A DNA stretch of 64,000 nucleotides. It comes from Chitinophaga sp. H8. GTDB lineage: Bacteria > Bacteroidota > Bacteroidia > Chitinophagales > Chitinophagaceae. Of this stretch, positions 8,987-17,855 are shown one piece after another. A program made the position numbers and the translations under genes. Under the pieces are notes generated by a model. The model had not been told where the DNA came from. It did no database searches and worked only from the letters and a program-made list of their open reading frames with translations. Every line of letters starts with the position of its first letter. Position 1 is the stretch's first letter. The stretch covers positions 2,754,906-2,818,905 of the forward strand of contig NZ_JBEXAC010000002.1 of assembly GCF_040567655.1 (NCBI RefSeq), written 5' to 3'.

Positions 8987-9274
8987 CTAGAAAATCGGGC
9001 AGCCGTTAGCGTCCACAAATGTCAAAGGAGGCGTATGCGGGCATTTGTCTAAACTATCTGGCACTCCATCTTCATCTTCATCTCCTGGAGCCACCATAGA
9101 AGTCAAATTTAAGACTTCTGCTGTTGAAGAATGGAACCAGGGATTGACTGAACTTCTTGAAACAGATTTGTTGGTTATTGAAATATTTTGCTCTGAGGTT
9201 TTGGAAGAAAAAGTAAATGAGCAGAGAAGAATGAAAGCGCATAAAGCGAGGGTGTAATTTAATTGAGTTTTCAT
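8987..9274 (-). CDS. Small secreted protein with thrombospondin type-3 repeat
   Basis: A 95-residue protein with a clear signal peptide (about residues 1-25, 'LALCAFILLCSFTFSSK') and a C-terminal half made of one thrombospondin type-3 calcium-binding repeat, 'DEDEDGVPDSLDKCPHTPP', followed by 'FVDANGCPIF'. The same repeat, with the same cysteine spacing, occurs inside the lipoprotein encoded just downstream on the same strand, so the two may be functionally linked or share ancestry. Function unknown. Confidence 0.65.
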   Translation of the reverse strand: MKTQLNYTLALCAFILLCSFTFSSKTSEQNISITNKSVSRSSVNPWFHSSTAEVLNLTSMVAPGDEDEDGVPDSLDKCPHTPPLTFVDANGCPIF

Positions 9275-9459
9275 AATTGAGGGTTAACGTTAAAAAATAA
9301 ACTGAATTTGAACTTTACATTTGTAGTGTCATCATAGGCAATCTTATTTTTGGTGATATTTACTGCAATTTAAACAATATGGTTAGTAGTTCTGTATGTC
9401 AAGGCACTAAAAATTAATGAGGTCCAGTAACAAGTGCGTTACGGAGTAACCGGTGCGTA

Positions 9460-9687
9460 TTAGGTTGAAGTCTTTGATTTGATTTGGTCAAAGAGTTTCT
9501 GGAAGTCAGGAGGATTTTTGAGAGCGGGTTCTTTTTCTGTTGCACTATTTTGCCTTTCAAATAGCACATATTCCCACTCTTCCCAATATGTACCTTGTTG
9601 AAGTATTTCAGTAATGAGCTGGATTTCTTCCGTAGAGGAAGTATTGGATAGGAAGTTTTGGAGGATTTGGAGGATTTTAGCATTCAT
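9460..9687 (-). CDS. Small hypothetical protein
   Basis: A 75-residue frame starting with ATG at 9687 ('MNAKILQILQNFLSNT...'). It is preferred over the +1 shifted overlapping frame (9414-9683) because its composition is protein-like (amphipathic helices, balanced charge), while the other is very rich in Ser and Lys. Not recognised. The gene could be a small regulator, but no motif supports that. Confidence 0.4.
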   Translation of the reverse strand: MNAKILQILQNFLSNTSSTEEIQLITEILQQGTYWEEWEYVLFERQNSATEKEPALKNPPDFQKLFDQIKSKTST

Positions 9688-9923
9688 TTTGAGCAGCGTT
9701 GAGAATCTCTAATATCGATATTATTGACTAGAATGGTAGAATTTTATTAAATATTTAAACGTTTGACTTGTAGATATATTACCATCCCGCATACTTTGTC
9801 TTTGGCATTAGCGATGACAGTAAATCCACCTAACTGGGAACCTAATGGATTTTTGATATAGGTAAATTTTAATTTTACAGGATACTTTTGCCTTACGTGA
9901 GGTTGAAAACAAAAATGTGAGGT

Positions 9924-10190
9924 ATGATGACGATTAATGAAAAAAAACAGGTGTTCGACGCCATGTTAAGTACCAATGAATGGGCAGGCAATGTGAAGTT
10001 GCCGCCAATGGCGAACCGTAAAATAGTTTTGCTGTTTGCGCTGGTAGTGGAAAAAGAACTTAAATCCGGGTCGGAACTATTCGATTTGTTTCCCGAAGGT
10101 TTATCCAAGGAACTGGATGCTTTTATTAAAGAATGTTTGGAAAAGGCGGGTTTGGAAATGTTTTATGAAAAACTCAAAGCCTTTAAGTAA
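9924..10190 (+). CDS. Small hypothetical protein
   Basis: An 88-residue, mostly helical acidic protein ('MMTINEKKQVFDAMLSTNEW...'), unrecognised. Start may be the second Met (9927). It is an isolated plus-strand gene among minus-strand ICE genes, and a bidirectional-looking hairpin terminator follows at 10223-10250. The upstream 230-bp gap (9688-9923) shows no other gene. Confidence 0.5.
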   Translation: MMTINEKKQVFDAMLSTNEWAGNVKLPPMANRKIVLLFALVVEKELKSGSELFDLFPEGLSKELDAFIKECLEKAGLEMFYEKLKAFK

Positions 10191-10222
10191 CACTGAACTT
10201 AAAAGCTGGAAGGATGTAAAAA

Positions 10223-10250
10223 GGGCTACAATTTTTGTGTAGCCCTTTTT
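10223..10250. terminator. Hairpin terminator between convergent genes
   Basis: GGGCTACA (10223-10230) pairs with TGTAGCCC (10238-10245), flanked by an A run before and a T run after, so it can serve the plus-strand 88-residue gene and the minus-strand gene ending at 10268. Confidence 0.75.
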
Positions 10251-10267
10251 TAGGAATGAAATGCGCG

Positions 10268-10609
10268 TCATTTCTTTTTCAAAATTTCTTCCAATGGTAT
10301 GGACAGTTTGGCAAAAGAGTGGATCTTTCTGCACCACTCCATATCTTCAGTCATACCATATTCATCTGAAATTAATCCCTCCCAGTTGGTGTAAGCAACA
10401 TGGTACAAACGCCATAATTTTTCCATCAAGGTGACCTCAGAACAAACCATGTCGCGTTGCAAATAATCAAAGGTATTTACACTTAATCTTTTGAACCTCC
10501 GACGCCATGTTCCACCTTCATCGGGATCATAGTATACCACTAGAAGGGCATAAAGATTTTTAGGGGTGATCTTTCTGGTGTAAATTCGGATATAATATTT
10601 CTTTTGCAT
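10268..10609 (-). CDS. Hypothetical ICE protein
   Basis: The frame is open from 10654, but the internal ATG at 10609 ('MQKKYYIRIYTRK...', 113 residues) is the likelier start because the upstream part overlaps an inverted repeat (GAACCC ... GGGTTC, 10638-10652). The protein is basic and contains 'LYALLVVYYDPDEGGTWRRRF'. Not recognised; no domain assignment possible. Confidence 0.45.
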   Translation of the reverse strand: MQKKYYIRIYTRKITPKNLYALLVVYYDPDEGGTWRRRFKRLSVNTFDYLQRDMVCSEVTLMEKLWRLYHVAYTNWEGLISDEYGMTEDMEWCRKIHSFAKLSIPLEEILKKK

Positions 10610-10637
10610 GAACCATATTTTTAAGTGAGAAAAGCTG

Positions 10638-10739
10638 GAACCCGTAGGGTTCAAAAAATGCGACGCTGCCTATAGGGCAGCACCGCTTCTGGCGACCGCC
10701 GTTGATCCCAGGAAGGGATCAACGGCGGTCGGTTTTTTT
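10638..10739 (+). ncRNA. Chain of hairpins ending in a plus-strand terminator
   Basis: Three inverted repeats follow each other: GAACCC/GGGTTC (10638-10652), GCTGCC/GGCAGC (10665-10681) and a 17-bp perfect stem 10693-10709 with 10715-10731, loop 10710-10714, followed by GTTTTTTT. The T tract is on the plus strand although both neighbouring genes are on the minus strand, so the element looks like the end of a plus-strand transcript antisense to the region. Whether an RNA is made is inference. Confidence 0.35.
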
Positions 10740-10759
10740 AAGATTTCATCCCATTGCAA

Positions 10760-11008
10760 TTACTTGGGACTGATGTACCAATCGATGAGCAGAAAAAGCA
10801 GACCGAAAACGATCAATAGCCTATATAGCCATTGCCAGAAAAATTCAAATGTCCGCACAATTAAAAACTGCCAAAAGGGCAAGGGGTGATAAGGGGTCAT
10901 ACCGACAGCGCGGTTATACTGTTTTTTAGCGGAGCAGAAAAAAAGGAATACGCCCAGTGCTATAGAAGTAAGCGCGATGGTATGTACACTTGGAATATAT
11001 GGATTCAT
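10760..11008 (-). CDS. Small membrane protein
   Basis: An 82-residue protein with two hydrophobic segments (about residues 8-25 and 60-78) separated by a basic loop, predicted to sit in the inner membrane. The gene starts 4 nt after the stop of the next upstream small gene, so the two are co-transcribed. Function not known. Confidence 0.55.
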   Translation of the reverse strand: MNPYIPSVHTIALTSIALGVFLFFCSAKKQYNRAVGMTPYHPLPFWQFLIVRTFEFFWQWLYRLLIVFGLLFLLIDWYISPK

Positions 11009-11012
11009 GGTT

Positions 11013-11201
11013 TTAAGTTTTAAGGTTTTTTAAATTCGATAATTTTTGGTGCAGGTCAGCCCAATACCTTTGTCTTTGCTGATCGGTATCTATACAATGA
11101 GGGTCTTGATGCTGGTATTGTTTAAAGTCCCCTGCCTGTTCAATAGCCTTATCGAGGTCGGTGACCTCGATAAGGTTGTTGTTTAAATCTTTAACGTGCA
11201 T
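11013..11201 (-). CDS. Conserved small ICE protein
   Basis: The start at 11201 gives 'MHVKDLNNNLIEVTDLDKAI', which fits better than the longer frame from 11222. This pattern (short protein beginning with a hydrophilic 'KDLxGNxIEVTDLDKAI' stretch and ending in a helix rich in Tyr/Trp and Lys) is, from memory, frequent beside parB in Bacteroidota ICEs. About 62 residues. Function unknown. Confidence 0.5.
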   Translation of the reverse strand: MHVKDLNNNLIEVTDLDKAIEQAGDFKQYQHQDPHCIDTDQQRQRYWADLHQKLSNLKNLKT

Positions 11202-11277
11202 AAATAGTCGTTTTAAGCCCAAAAAAGGAAGATTTTACCCCGGATAAGGGTTTGTGTTATCATCTTAATCGAGGCTG

Positions 11278-13086
11278 TTATGCGGCCTCTTTATGCTTAT
11301 TTTGGGCATCCATTCTTTTGATGCGGGTTTCCAGATCTTTTAAGCGCGGCTTTAATTTTTTCATGCGCTGCTTTGCAATTTTGGCTTGCTTATTTTCAAT
11401 CTGCTGTACATCAAGGCTAGATTCAACTGCCAATTGATAAAGGGCTATACCACTGATATTGGTCGGGATTTTACTTTCTCCTTGCCCGCATACGGCTAAA
11501 CGGATCATTAAGGCATATTCGCTTTCGGTTAGGGAGGCCAGTTTTTGGTATACTTTTTCCGGGTCAGTGATCCGGGTCAGGTTTTCATCAACGAGCAAAC
11601 TTTTGTCGATCCGGCTTTTGGCCTCATACTTTAACGACTGATAGACCAGTAAACGCGCGGCTGCAAGATCGGCGCTATTGGCGGGGTTGGAGATTTCAAC
11701 GGTGCTGGTTGCATCGCAAAAATGCTGGTGTAGGTTGAGTTGTACTTTTTCACGGTCGATTTGTTTTGCCCTATTTTCGCGTGTATGGAGCCTTGAAACC
11801 TCACCCTGTAAAAGTTCTGTAGTTTGGGTACCTTGTTTAATGGCCTCCTGCACCTGTTTTGCGGTGGCCTTTTGGGGTGCTTGTTTGGTGTTGCTGTGCC
11901 GTTCGGTAAATAAAACAGCTATAGCCCCAAAGGAATGAAAATATAAACCTTTACTAAATTCACCGGACGCGGTGCGTTCGTTAAATGCGCTTAAATCTTC
12001 ATTGTATTCCTGCATGGCAAGATCGTACCCGATTTGATCAAACGATTCCCCGTCGTCCTCATCGGTGTAGTCCTGCTGATCGGGCATAGTGGGCGGGGGC
12101 AATACCATTACCTCACAGGTCGAATATTGGGGTAGCCCTGCGGTTTGGTCTAGGGAATCGACAATGATCTGATTTTCTTCCGATAGGCTTCCGCTATAGA
12201 TAATTGCCAGCGGTGCAAAGTTTTCAACGACCTGTAAAACTTCATTTTTTGTAGCTGTTAAACATTTGGAATGATAGCAGGCTTTATTTGTACAGATGGC
12301 ATCTTCGGCCATTTCGGGAAATAAACTAATTAGGGTAGCCGAATTAAACGGACAGGTAGAGCATGCACCAGCTTGGGGGATCAATTGGCTGTCCTGAACA
12401 TCAAACGGCGCATCACTCAAATCATATTTATACCTTCCAATAATGTACTTAAAACTATGGGTGGTAAAATTTTCCTCTTGCCAGTCAATGCAATGACGTT
12501 CAAAAATTTCCTCCTGTGAACTTGGTGCAAGTGCAGCTATTTCCATAGCTTCGGAAAGGGAAAGTTTTTCCGCAAAAAATAATTCCTGTAAGGGAAGGAT
12601 TAAGGCGGAGAGTTTCAGCCTTGCATAAATAAATGTTTTGGATTTTGATAACCGTTCGGCAATCTGTGCAATGGTTTTTCCTTCGCGTTGCATTTTTCCT
12701 ATGCGGTTGGCCTCGTCCATCGGGTGCGGGTTTTCCCGTTGGAGGTTTTCAGAAAGCCTCATTTCTTCGGCCTGTTCATCGGTTAACTCTTTAATAACGG
12801 CTGGTATGATTTCCAGTGTGGCGATACGGGCGGCACGGATGCGCCTTTCACCTACAACAAGCTCATAGCGTCCGGTTGGCATTGGCCGAACGGTCACCGG
12901 TGAAATCATACCGTGCAAGGTCATATCTGTTGCCAGTTCATTTAAGGCTACCGGACAAAAGTAAATACGGTAATTGTCCGGCGATAAGTCCACCAGATCA
13001 AGGGAGATATTTTTTTGCACGGTCTGTTGCTCTGAAAGCGGAGTGTTGTTTTTATTTGCAGATATTTTTTTTATAATCGTAGTCAT
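11278..13086 (-). CDS. parB: ParB/Spo0J-like nuclease-domain protein
   Basis: A 602-residue protein with an N-terminal ParB domain: 'LHGMISPVTVRPMPTGRYEL' then 'VVGERRIRAAR' (GERR at residues 79-82), followed by an HTH segment 'IAQIAERLSKSKTFIYARL' around residues 136-154. The large C-terminal part holds a cysteine cluster ('ACSTCPFNS' and 'CTNKACYHSKC', about residues 240-275) that may bind metal, and a basic coiled-coil end. It is much longer than chromosomal ParB (about 290 residues) but typical for ParB homologues of Bacteroidota ICEs. No parA is visible in the window. A role in element maintenance or regulation is likely. Confidence 0.88.
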   Translation of the reverse strand: MTTIIKKISANKNNTPLSEQQTVQKNISLDLVDLSPDNYRIYFCPVALNELATDMTLHGMISPVTVRPMPTGRYELVVGERRIRAARIATLEIIPAVIKELTDEQAEEMRLSENLQRENPHPMDEANRIGKMQREGKTIAQIAERLSKSKTFIYARLKLSALILPLQELFFAEKLSLSEAMEIAALAPSSQEEIFERHCIDWQEENFTTHSFKYIIGRYKYDLSDAPFDVQDSQLIPQAGACSTCPFNSATLISLFPEMAEDAICTNKACYHSKCLTATKNEVLQVVENFAPLAIIYSGSLSEENQIIVDSLDQTAGLPQYSTCEVMVLPPPTMPDQQDYTDEDDGESFDQIGYDLAMQEYNEDLSAFNERTASGEFSKGLYFHSFGAIAVLFTERHSNTKQAPQKATAKQVQEAIKQGTQTTELLQGEVSRLHTRENRAKQIDREKVQLNLHQHFCDATSTVEISNPANSADLAAARLLVYQSLKYEAKSRIDKSLLVDENLTRITDPEKVYQKLASLTESEYALMIRLAVCGQGESKIPTNISGIALYQLAVESSLDVQQIENKQAKIAKQRMKKLKPRLKDLETRIKRMDAQNKHKEAA

Positions 13087-13128
13087 AATATTAGTATTAA
13101 GGTGAAAATTTTTAAATATGGATTCGGT

Positions 13129-13581
13129 TTATGCTCTTTTGCTGTACCGCTCAAAAGGAACAATGTCCAGTTCTTCCGGGTGGTCAAACAGGTAATCAAA
13201 TACATTTTTTAACTGCTGCTGATCTAATTTTTTAACATATTCTTTCCTTTGGTAAATGGGGGTCAATACAATTTCCCTATCACTGTTAAAGGCCATAGCA
13301 ACCGGTGTTCCGCTTATACCGTTATCTATCCATAGGCTTATCCACAGATCGTCATCGTACTGGTGGGCAATGATTAACAAATCATGACCTGTTAACCCGT
13401 CTGCTTCGTGGTTTTGTAATATCTTTTCGTTTCTAAACCATATCCGTGCGAGACGATTGAATTTGTGCCCGGTTTTTTCGGCCACTTCTTTGGCAAAAAG
13501 TACGGGGGACATTGGCCCGGTGATACTTTGATCAGCACCAAAAGAAAGCAAGGATTGAACTGAAAATTTTAAAGTATTCAT
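13129..13581 (-). CDS. Hypothetical ICE protein
   Basis: The ATG at 13581 ('MNTLKFSVQSLLSFGADQS', 150 residues) is preferred to the longer frame from 13605 because it clears the hairpin at 13596-13616. It contains 'LLIIAHQYDDDLWISLWIDNG', a beta-rich acidic centre, and a basic end. Not recognised. It lies between DUF932 and parB and is probably transcribed with them. Confidence 0.5.
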   Translation of the reverse strand: MNTLKFSVQSLLSFGADQSITGPMSPVLFAKEVAEKTGHKFNRLARIWFRNEKILQNHEADGLTGHDLLIIAHQYDDDLWISLWIDNGISGTPVAMAFNSDREIVLTPIYQRKEYVKKLDQQQLKNVFDYLFDHPEELDIVPFERYSKRA

Positions 13582-13595
13582 GGTGAATATTTTAT

Positions 13596-13616
13596 GCAGC
13601 CCCACTAGGGGGCTGC
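13596..13616 (-). terminator. GC-rich hairpin between ICE backbone genes
   Basis: GCAGCCCC (13596-13603) pairs with GGGGCTGC (13609-13616), loop ACTAG. No long T tract follows on the minus strand, so partial termination, RNA processing or 3'-end stabilisation are all possible. Confidence 0.4.
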
Positions 13617-13627
13617 GGTAAATAGAT

Positions 13628-14671
13628 TTAATTGAACTGGAAAATATCCGCGCCGTCTTTTACGTAACCTGTGCAGAGGTCGAAGGCTTTTTGAGTGCGC
13701 TGCTGCGCCAATCCCCCGTAAACGATAGATTTTACTTTGGATTCGTTGGTTTTAAAACCACAGACGTTCTGATAGTAGCCGGTAACGGCATTGTACGCCC
13801 CGAACACTGTCCCTTTGGTGGTTTCCATCTGTTGGGTTTCGCTGCTCATGGCATATTCATATACCTTGTCTACGGTGTTGCGGTATCGGGTTGAAGTTTC
13901 TTTATACAATCCTTTTTCCAGCATCGACATGGTTTCGTTATCCGGTGCCATTGCCATTTGAACCAGCTTCAAAACATGTTCATCAGTGATTTTAATTTTT
14001 GACCAGCCGGTAAACAGTTCCTGCAAATCATTGGTTCGTGAATCTACGAGGTTCATTACTTTGGCGAGTTGTTTTAAACGCAGGTGTACATCGGCAGTAT
14101 GATTAAAGGAAACGGACATTTCACAATTTGCCATCGCTGCGTTTAAGGTATTTTGACAAACAATGCGGGTGGGCGTGAAAGCTGCCCGGATGCCGGATTG
14201 TCCGTTGTGCGAGGTGGTGAGGAACAAATATTTTTCTATCACATCATTACTATGTCCAACCCTGATGTAATCGGCTAATTTGGCGGTGATAAATATCCGT
14301 TCGCCGTCTCCCAATGCGCCGGCGGTTTCGTATTTAATCCCCTCGCCACTGCCTACGATGGAATCGAAAAAGGCGAAGGCTTCGGCATTCTGTACAATAT
14401 GATAATCTTTAGTTAGGTTTTCTCCTAAAACCTGCTCGGTGTCGGTACGAAAAGTGAAAAAGCTGTTGTTTGCTTTTTTCGTTCTTCCGCTAGGAAATTC
14501 CTGTTTGTGGCGGTCTTTGGCTACCGTAAAATCTAAACCCGCCAGCCTTATGGCTTCGGCGCTGGTTGGGTAATCCTTTACGATTGCGCCAAGGCCATGC
14601 CATGCCTTTTCTTTAACAGAAAAAAAGCTATGCCGACCTAATGAATCATTATAATTTAAATTATGTGCCAT
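13628..14671 (-). CDS. DUF932 (phage/plasmid-like) protein
   Basis: A 347-residue protein of the DUF932 family, seen from 'FSVKEKAWHGLGAIVKDYPT' near the N-terminus and 'TSHNGQSGIRAAFTPTRIVCQNTL' in the middle, both characteristic of this family. Full length for the family. DUF932 proteins are widespread in phages, plasmids and ICEs and their biochemical role is unknown. Start at ATG 14671. Confidence 0.85.
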   Translation of the reverse strand: MAHNLNYNDSLGRHSFFSVKEKAWHGLGAIVKDYPTSAEAIRLAGLDFTVAKDRHKQEFPSGRTKKANNSFFTFRTDTEQVLGENLTKDYHIVQNAEAFAFFDSIVGSGEGIKYETAGALGDGERIFITAKLADYIRVGHSNDVIEKYLFLTTSHNGQSGIRAAFTPTRIVCQNTLNAAMANCEMSVSFNHTADVHLRLKQLAKVMNLVDSRTNDLQELFTGWSKIKITDEHVLKLVQMAMAPDNETMSMLEKGLYKETSTRYRNTVDKVYEYAMSSETQQMETTKGTVFGAYNAVTGYYQNVCGFKTNESKVKSIVYGGLAQQRTQKAFDLCTGYVKDGADIFQFN

Positions 14672-14712
14672 GATAGATAAGATTAAAGGGTGAAAAAATT
14701 TAGGGGTTAATT

Positions 14713-14734
14713 AGCCCCCCGGTTGGGGGGGGCT
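14713..14734 (-). terminator. GC-rich hairpin upstream of the DUF932 gene
   Basis: AGCCCCCC (14713-14720) pairs with GGGGGGCT (14727-14734). It sits between the 156-residue gene and the DUF932 gene; on the minus strand it is followed by an A/T-rich stretch without a clean T run. Confidence 0.4.
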
Positions 14735-14741
14735 GGATGGT

Positions 14742-15212
14742 TTAGGCTGCTACCGGGAACGGCCACACGATTTCTCCTTCGAGTTCTACGATTTTGGCTT
14801 CGTACATGCTTTTTAAAAGGGCAACAACGGCATGTACCAGACGGGGATTTTTAACACCGTAGCGGTGGCCTTTATCATCTGATACAGAGATGGAGCAACC
14901 GGTGAAATATTCGGTTTCGGTGTTTTCGGGTTCTTCTTTGAGTTCGATCTCGAACTCCTTTAGTTTCAAAAAGTCCTCTTTCACCCTGTCCAGCTTCACG
15001 TTTTTACGGTGGAGCGCCTCTATGGCATCCTTACGCTGTTCATAGGTTAAGGGGATAATCTTAGCCTCGTTTTTTACGGTTGGCTGTGGGTTTTGGGTTT
15101 GTTCGCTTGTGGTGTCTTGGTCGTTTGCACCGGTAACAACGGTTAAAGTTGGTTTTGCATTTTCTTCGCCGTTTTGGTTTGCTGGTGTTGCTTTTTGCTC
15201 TAACTTTTTCAT
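14742..15212 (-). CDS. Conserved ICE hypothetical protein
   Basis: A 156-residue protein with a Gln/Thr/Asn-rich N-terminal third (about residues 1-50, probably unstructured) and a compact C-terminal part ending 'AKIVELEGEIVWPFPVAA'. It heads the minus-strand run through DUF932 and parB. The function is not recognised. Confidence 0.55.
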   Translation of the reverse strand: MKKLEQKATPANQNGEENAKPTLTVVTGANDQDTTSEQTQNPQPTVKNEAKIIPLTYEQRKDAIEALHRKNVKLDRVKEDFLKLKEFEIELKEEPENTETEYFTGCSISVSDDKGHRYGVKNPRLVHAVVALLKSMYEAKIVELEGEIVWPFPVAA

Positions 15213-15690
15213 AATTTTTTAATTTTATTTGTTAATGATTTTTTGTTTGTCTTTTTTTTTTGCCCCGCCTCTTATTTTTTGGACCTGGGAAAGACAAATA
15301 AGGTGCAACGGGAAGCAGGCAAACAAAAACAATGGGCAAGTCCCGAAGGGTGGCTGCCCCCTGGCAGCCATTCCCATTGTTTTTTTTGATCGCTTACCGT
15401 ACCTTCATTTGTCCTTTATCCACGGCTCAAAAAATAAGTGGTGGGGTAAAAACCCTCGCCAGCTTGCTGGCGGATATGGGTTGGTCATGCTGCAAATCGG
15501 AGGGGCTTTAATCTGTTAAAGCAGCATCTGGCTAATGGGGAAACAGCACTTGTTTATGCCCATATTTTCATGGGAATATTCGGGCTTAAGGTTTGATAGG
15601 TTAGTATATCACTGGTATTGGAGGAAACAATTTGTTTTTTACCGTGTTAGCATCTAAGAACACCCCTAATTCACCTAAATGCGCTGAACC
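15213..15690. other. Gene-free divergent gap with a nested stem-loop
   Basis: Gap between the start of the minus-strand ICE backbone run and ligD. It contains a nested stem-loop: an 11-bp outer stem AAAACAATGGG (15326-15336) with CCCATTGTTTT (15373-15383), enclosing an 8-bp stem TGGCTGCC (15351-15358) with GGCAGCCA (15363-15370), followed by T residues to 15387. It looks like a plus-strand terminator or structured RNA, yet no convincing plus-strand gene precedes it. The rest shows a T-rich stretch (15229-15260) and nothing else I can assign. Confidence 0.45.
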
Positions 15691-17823
15691 ATGAGCAAAG
15701 CAAAAGCACAGACCCTGGCCGCTAAGGACTTAAACGCAGAGATCACTAAAGAAAAAGAAATGGCCGCAGGCGGCAAGCCTAAAGGGCGGCAAGAAAGTTC
15801 CAACAAGGGCATTACGGCCAGGCAAATTAACCAATGGCTAAAGCAGGCACCGGAGAAACCTTTCTATAGCAAATTAAAGCCTATGCTGGCTACCCTTGTC
15901 GATGAACCTTTCGATAGTGAGGGCTGGTTGTATGAGATCAAGTGGGATGGCTATCGTGCGGTGAGTTTTATACATCAGGGCGAAGTATCGATTAAGTCTC
16001 GCAATGACAAGTCTTTCTCAGAAAAATATTACCCTGTGTTTGATGCTTTGAAGGCGTGGAAAGTTAGTGCTGTGATTGATGGGGAGATTGTGGTGGTGAA
16101 TGAGGACGGTACGGCGAATTTCGGGGCTTTGCAAAACTGGCGCAGTGAAGCCGACGGACGGCTGCTGTATTATGTGTTCGACCTGCTTTGGTATAAGGGA
16201 AGGGAGTTGAGTGAACTTCCTTTGACTGAAAGGCGCGAGATACTGAAGTCGATTTTACCTGTTGGTGGGGTCTTGCGCTACAGTATGGATTTTAATACAG
16301 GCGGGACGGCGTTTTTAGCTGAGGCTAAGCGACTGGGCTTGGAAGGGATCATGGCCAAACGTGCTGATAGTACCTATGTCCCCGGTGACCGTTCCCGGAG
16401 TTGGTTAAAGATCAAGGCGAACAAAAGGCAGGAAGTGGTGATTGGCGGGTATACGCGCAATGTAGATACTAGTAAGCCTTTCAGCTCGCTGTTGGTGGGT
16501 GTTTATGAAAAGGGGAAGTTGAAGTATACCGGAAAGATCGGCACAGGTTTTAACGACGAGCAGCAAAAAGAGATGATGGCGCAGTTTGCTCCCCTGGTGA
16601 CCTCAAAGCCTCCGTTCACCGAAGAGCCTGATGTGAATAAGCCTTCTCGCTTTCGGCCTAACCCGCCAAAGGCCACGGCCACCTGGCTCAAGCCGAAACT
16701 GGTATGTGAAGTAAGCTTTGCGGAAATGACCAGCGATGGAGTGATGAGGCACCCTTCCTTCCAGGGGATGCGTGAGGATAAGTCTGCCGGTAAGGTGGTG
16801 CTGGAGAAGGAAGCGGATACCGTTGAGGTGGTTCGCGGGACAAAAAAGAAAAACAATGGCCTGACGCAGTTTGAGGGTAAGAATACCGGCAAAACCCTGC
16901 TGAACCCCAACGAGGAAACACAGGTGAAAAAGGTCAACGGGCAGGAACTGAAGTTTACCAATTTGAGCAAGGTTTTCTGGCCTAAAGAAAAATACACGAA
17001 AAGGGATCTGATCAATTACTACCATCAAATGGCGCCATTTATTCTCCCTTATCTGAAGGAAAGACCCCAAAGTATGAACCGTTACCCAAACGGGATTGAG
17101 GGTAAGAGCTTCTATTTCAAAAACATTTCGGACCAGGTGCAAGGCTGGATGGATACCTATTTGTACCATAGTGATGCGGATCATTCTGATAAACATTATC
17201 TGGTGGGTAAAGATGAAGCAACGCTATTATATATGGCTGGGCTGGGTTGCATTGAAATGAACCCTTGGAATTCTACGGTTAAAAAACCGAACCATCCAAC
17301 CTACTGCATCATTGATCTTGATCCGGATAAAAATACATTTGAGCAGGTGATCCAGGCGGCACAGGTAACTAAAGGCATATTAGACGATATGGGCGTCAAG
17401 AGTTACCCTAAAACCAGCGGTTCCACCGGAATGCACATTTACATCCCTCTGGGCAATAAATATACCTATGAGCAAAGCAAGGAATTTGCGCGCATCATTG
17501 TGACTTTGGTCCACCGGCAGATACCTAAATATACAAGCCTGGAGAGAACGATCAGTGACCGTAAAGGAAAGATGTATCTTGATTTTCTGCAAAACCGGCC
17601 ACATGCCACCATCGCTTCTGCTTATTCATTGCGCCCAAAGCCTGGTGCCACAGTGTCCATGCCATTAGACTGGTCGGAGGTGAAAAAGGGACTAAAGATG
17701 ACGGATTTTACGATTAAAAACGCGGTAGCGAGGGTACAGGAAATGGGCGATATTTTTAAACCAGTTTTAGGGAAGGGGATTGATTTGAAGCAAATCATTT
17801 CCAGCTATAGTAGATCGAAATAG
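15691..17823 (+). CDS. ligD: ATP-dependent DNA ligase D (ligase and polymerase domains, no nuclease domain)
   Basis: A 710-residue LigD. The ligase domain (about residues 55-370) carries the adenylation motif 'YEIKWDGYRA' (lysine 84) and 'IDGEIVVVNEDG'. The polymerase/primase domain (about 420-700) carries 'IIDLDPDK' (metal acids near 542-544), 'KTSGSTGMHIYIP' and 'MYLDFLQN'. The N-terminal 3'-phosphoesterase domain present in many LigD proteins is absent. LigD performs end processing and sealing in bacterial non-homologous end joining with Ku; no ku gene is in the window. Domain order ligase-polymerase is usual in Bacteroidota. Confidence 0.93.
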   Translation: MSKAKAQTLAAKDLNAEITKEKEMAAGGKPKGRQESSNKGITARQINQWLKQAPEKPFYSKLKPMLATLVDEPFDSEGWLYEIKWDGYRAVSFIHQGEVSIKSRNDKSFSEKYYPVFDALKAWKVSAVIDGEIVVVNEDGTANFGALQNWRSEADGRLLYYVFDLLWYKGRELSELPLTERREILKSILPVGGVLRYSMDFNTGGTAFLAEAKRLGLEGIMAKRADSTYVPGDRSRSWLKIKANKRQEVVIGGYTRNVDTSKPFSSLLVGVYEKGKLKYTGKIGTGFNDEQQKEMMAQFAPLVTSKPPFTEEPDVNKPSRFRPNPPKATATWLKPKLVCEVSFAEMTSDGVMRHPSFQGMREDKSAGKVVLEKEADTVEVVRGTKKKNNGLTQFEGKNTGKTLLNPNEETQVKKVNGQELKFTNLSKVFWPKEKYTKRDLINYYHQMAPFILPYLKERPQSMNRYPNGIEGKSFYFKNISDQVQGWMDTYLYHSDADHSDKHYLVGKDEATLLYMAGLGCIEMNPWNSTVKKPNHPTYCIIDLDPDKNTFEQVIQAAQVTKGILDDMGVKSYPKTSGSTGMHIYIPLGNKYTYEQSKEFARIIVTLVHRQIPKYTSLERTISDRKGKMYLDFLQNRPHATIASAYSLRPKPGATVSMPLDWSEVKKGLKMTDFTIKNAVARVQEMGDIFKPVLGKGIDLKQIISSYSRSK

Positions 17824-17855
17824 GTAAAGCCATTATTCACATAAACTTAAATATC

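Noticed and set aside
9414..9683. 89-codon minus-strand frame overlapping the 75-residue gene
   Set aside because: Composition is dominated by Ser, Lys and Leu as in an out-of-frame reading; the other frame looks more protein-like.
16503..17196. Long minus-strand open frames (170 and 197 codons) inside ligD
   Set aside because: They lie entirely within an intact, well-recognised ligD gene in another frame and show no protein-like motifs.
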